Part shown: positions 63,314 to 64,000 of the stretch, one piece after another
Numbering within the stretch: the stretch's first letter is position 1
Layout of the letters: every line of letters starts with the position of its first letter
Assembly: GCF_028554725.1 (NCBI RefSeq)
Contig: NC_071667.1
Location: 53,685,501-53,749,500 of the forward strand
Length of the DNA: 64,000 bases
Direction of reading: 5' to 3'
From: Zeugodacus cucurbitae
Lineage: Eukaryota > Arthropoda > Insecta > Diptera > Tephritidae
Translations under genes and position numbers: made by a program
The notes under the pieces: model-generated
What the model was told of the DNA's origin: nothing
The model's database searches: none
Seen by the model: only the letters and a program-made list of their open reading frames with translations

Positions 63314-64000
63314 TCCCTCATATCGCGTCTACGTCCAACAATCACTTCACATGCGAATATGGAAATAGCCAAGGTCCAAGCGAAAACAAACATTGGCCAA
63401 GCGAATGATATGTAATCCATATCGAGGGTTCGTGGCACCACATCGGTATATGTTATATTATGCATTTTACCCGAGCTTATCGCCTCCAAATATGCTGCAT
63501 CCATCCAAAAGAGTGTTAAACCATGATCATGGACTCTTGTAAGAAACAAGTTTAGAGATTCTTTGAATATTGAGTTCCGCTGCAATGGTAGACAATAGAA
63601 GATTTCCTTACGCACACACATTTTAGTTAAACTAAATATGGTCTTCTTCAACGGACGCATTCTTAACTGGATAAAACTCCATGAAAATAGATCGACAAGA
63701 TAAGCATAGCTGGTATTCAATTTATGGAGCTCCTGACGTGAATGCTCCTGTGTCTCTACCAACACCACATATTTTTCCATATTTTCGCAGAACTCACCGC
63801 ACCATTGTATGATATATCTATAATTGAACTCACTGATTAATATTTTGTGACCATTTTTATCCAAGCCCTGCAAATTCTCTGGACTCGGCATCATTGTAGG
63901 TTCAGTCACAAAAGTGTTTAGATTGGCCGCGAATTGTGTGTGAACGCACAGAGTCCATAACATGGACAAGAAAACTAAAATGCATAACGTCAATAAACGT
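63310..64000 (-). CDS. Divergent ionotropic receptor, C-terminal part (5' partial)
   Basis: The frame is open to the right border, so the gene continues beyond it. The visible 230 residues begin with a membrane segment (RLLTLCILVFLSMLWTLC) that fits M3 of ionotropic receptors. The conserved turn follows (HTQFAANLNTFVTEPTMMPS, then PENLQGLDKNG), and then the second ligand-binding lobe (S2), with MPLQRNS-type text (LPLQRNSIFKESLNLFLTRV). A last membrane helix fits M4 (ISFAWPMFVFAWTLAISIFA) and a short basic tail ends in RRRDMRE. The glutamate-receptor-like Arg/Thr/Asp ligand residues are not obvious, typical of divergent chemosensory receptors that respond to taste or odour cues at the dendrite membrane. 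The stop TAA (63310-63312) overlaps AATAAA (63308-63313). The exact subfamily cannot be named. Confidence 0.82.
   Translation of the reverse strand, partial: RLLTLCILVFLSMLWTLCVHTQFAANLNTFVTEPTMMPSPENLQGLDKNGHKILISEFNYRYIIQWCGEFCENMEKYVVLVETQEHSRQELHKLNTSYAYLVDLFSWSFIQLRMRPLKKTIFSLTKMCVRKEIFYCLPLQRNSIFKESLNLFLTRVHDHGLTLFWMDAAYLEAISSGKMHNITYTDVVPRTLDMDYISFAWPMFVFAWTLAISIFACEVIVGRRRDMRE

Overview
This window is animal nuclear DNA, AT-rich and gene-poor, and best read as a higher fly (Diptera). The clues are a divergent chemosensory ionotropic receptor at the right edge, many DINE-1/INE-1-like Helentron repeats, rosa-type (DD41D) and irritans-type mariner relics, a piggyBac-like element, RTE-type and LOA/I-type non-LTR fragments, and many CAA, CA/TG and ATGT microsatellites. 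A tephritid fruit fly is my inference. The sequence does not prove the genus.

Host coding content is small. The left edge (1-617, +) holds an uncharacterised Cys/Pro-rich ORF that is open to the window border. The right edge (63310-64000, -) holds the last part of an ionotropic receptor that continues outside the window. Just before it, on the opposite strand and converging with it, lies a broken coding unit (62598-63134) with a frameshift, an in-frame stop and a 16-bp tandem duplication that shifts the frame.

Almost everything else is intergenic or intronic DNA carrying transposable elements. From left to right: a near-complete piggyBac-like element bounded by TTAA (2275-4651) with one frameshift; immediately beside it a DD41D mariner relic split by a 721-bp TTAA-flanked MITE with perfect 19-bp ends (4837-5565); an about 86-bp tandem repeat in an alternating A-B-A-B-A order (7549-7980); an RTE-type fragment (11067-11605), a 32-bp-arm palindrome (11691-11805) and a reverse-strand DD41D relic (11860-12530); an irritans mariner relic (16400-17090); an internally deleted RTE-type element (20585-21833); nine DINE-1-like copies or pieces between 22.4 and 55 kb; relatives of the TTAA MITE at 27.1-29.0 and 41.3-41.7 kb, the first with a DINE-1-like insertion inside it; LOA/I-type 3' ends at 31.0-31.4 and 58.3-59.0 kb; a 1,133-bp DNA transposon with GGGGCC ends and an intact zinc-finger ORF (35823-36955); a Jockey/I-like RNase H relic (49.9-50.6 kb); and an internally deleted DD41D element (56626-57565).

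The features most worth following up are the GGGGCC-ended element with its preserved C2H2 protein, a 138-bp host segment copied into a scrambled DINE-1-like element 2 kb away, the dimeric tandem array, and the converging broken gene beside the receptor. No tRNA, rRNA or CRISPR array was recognised.
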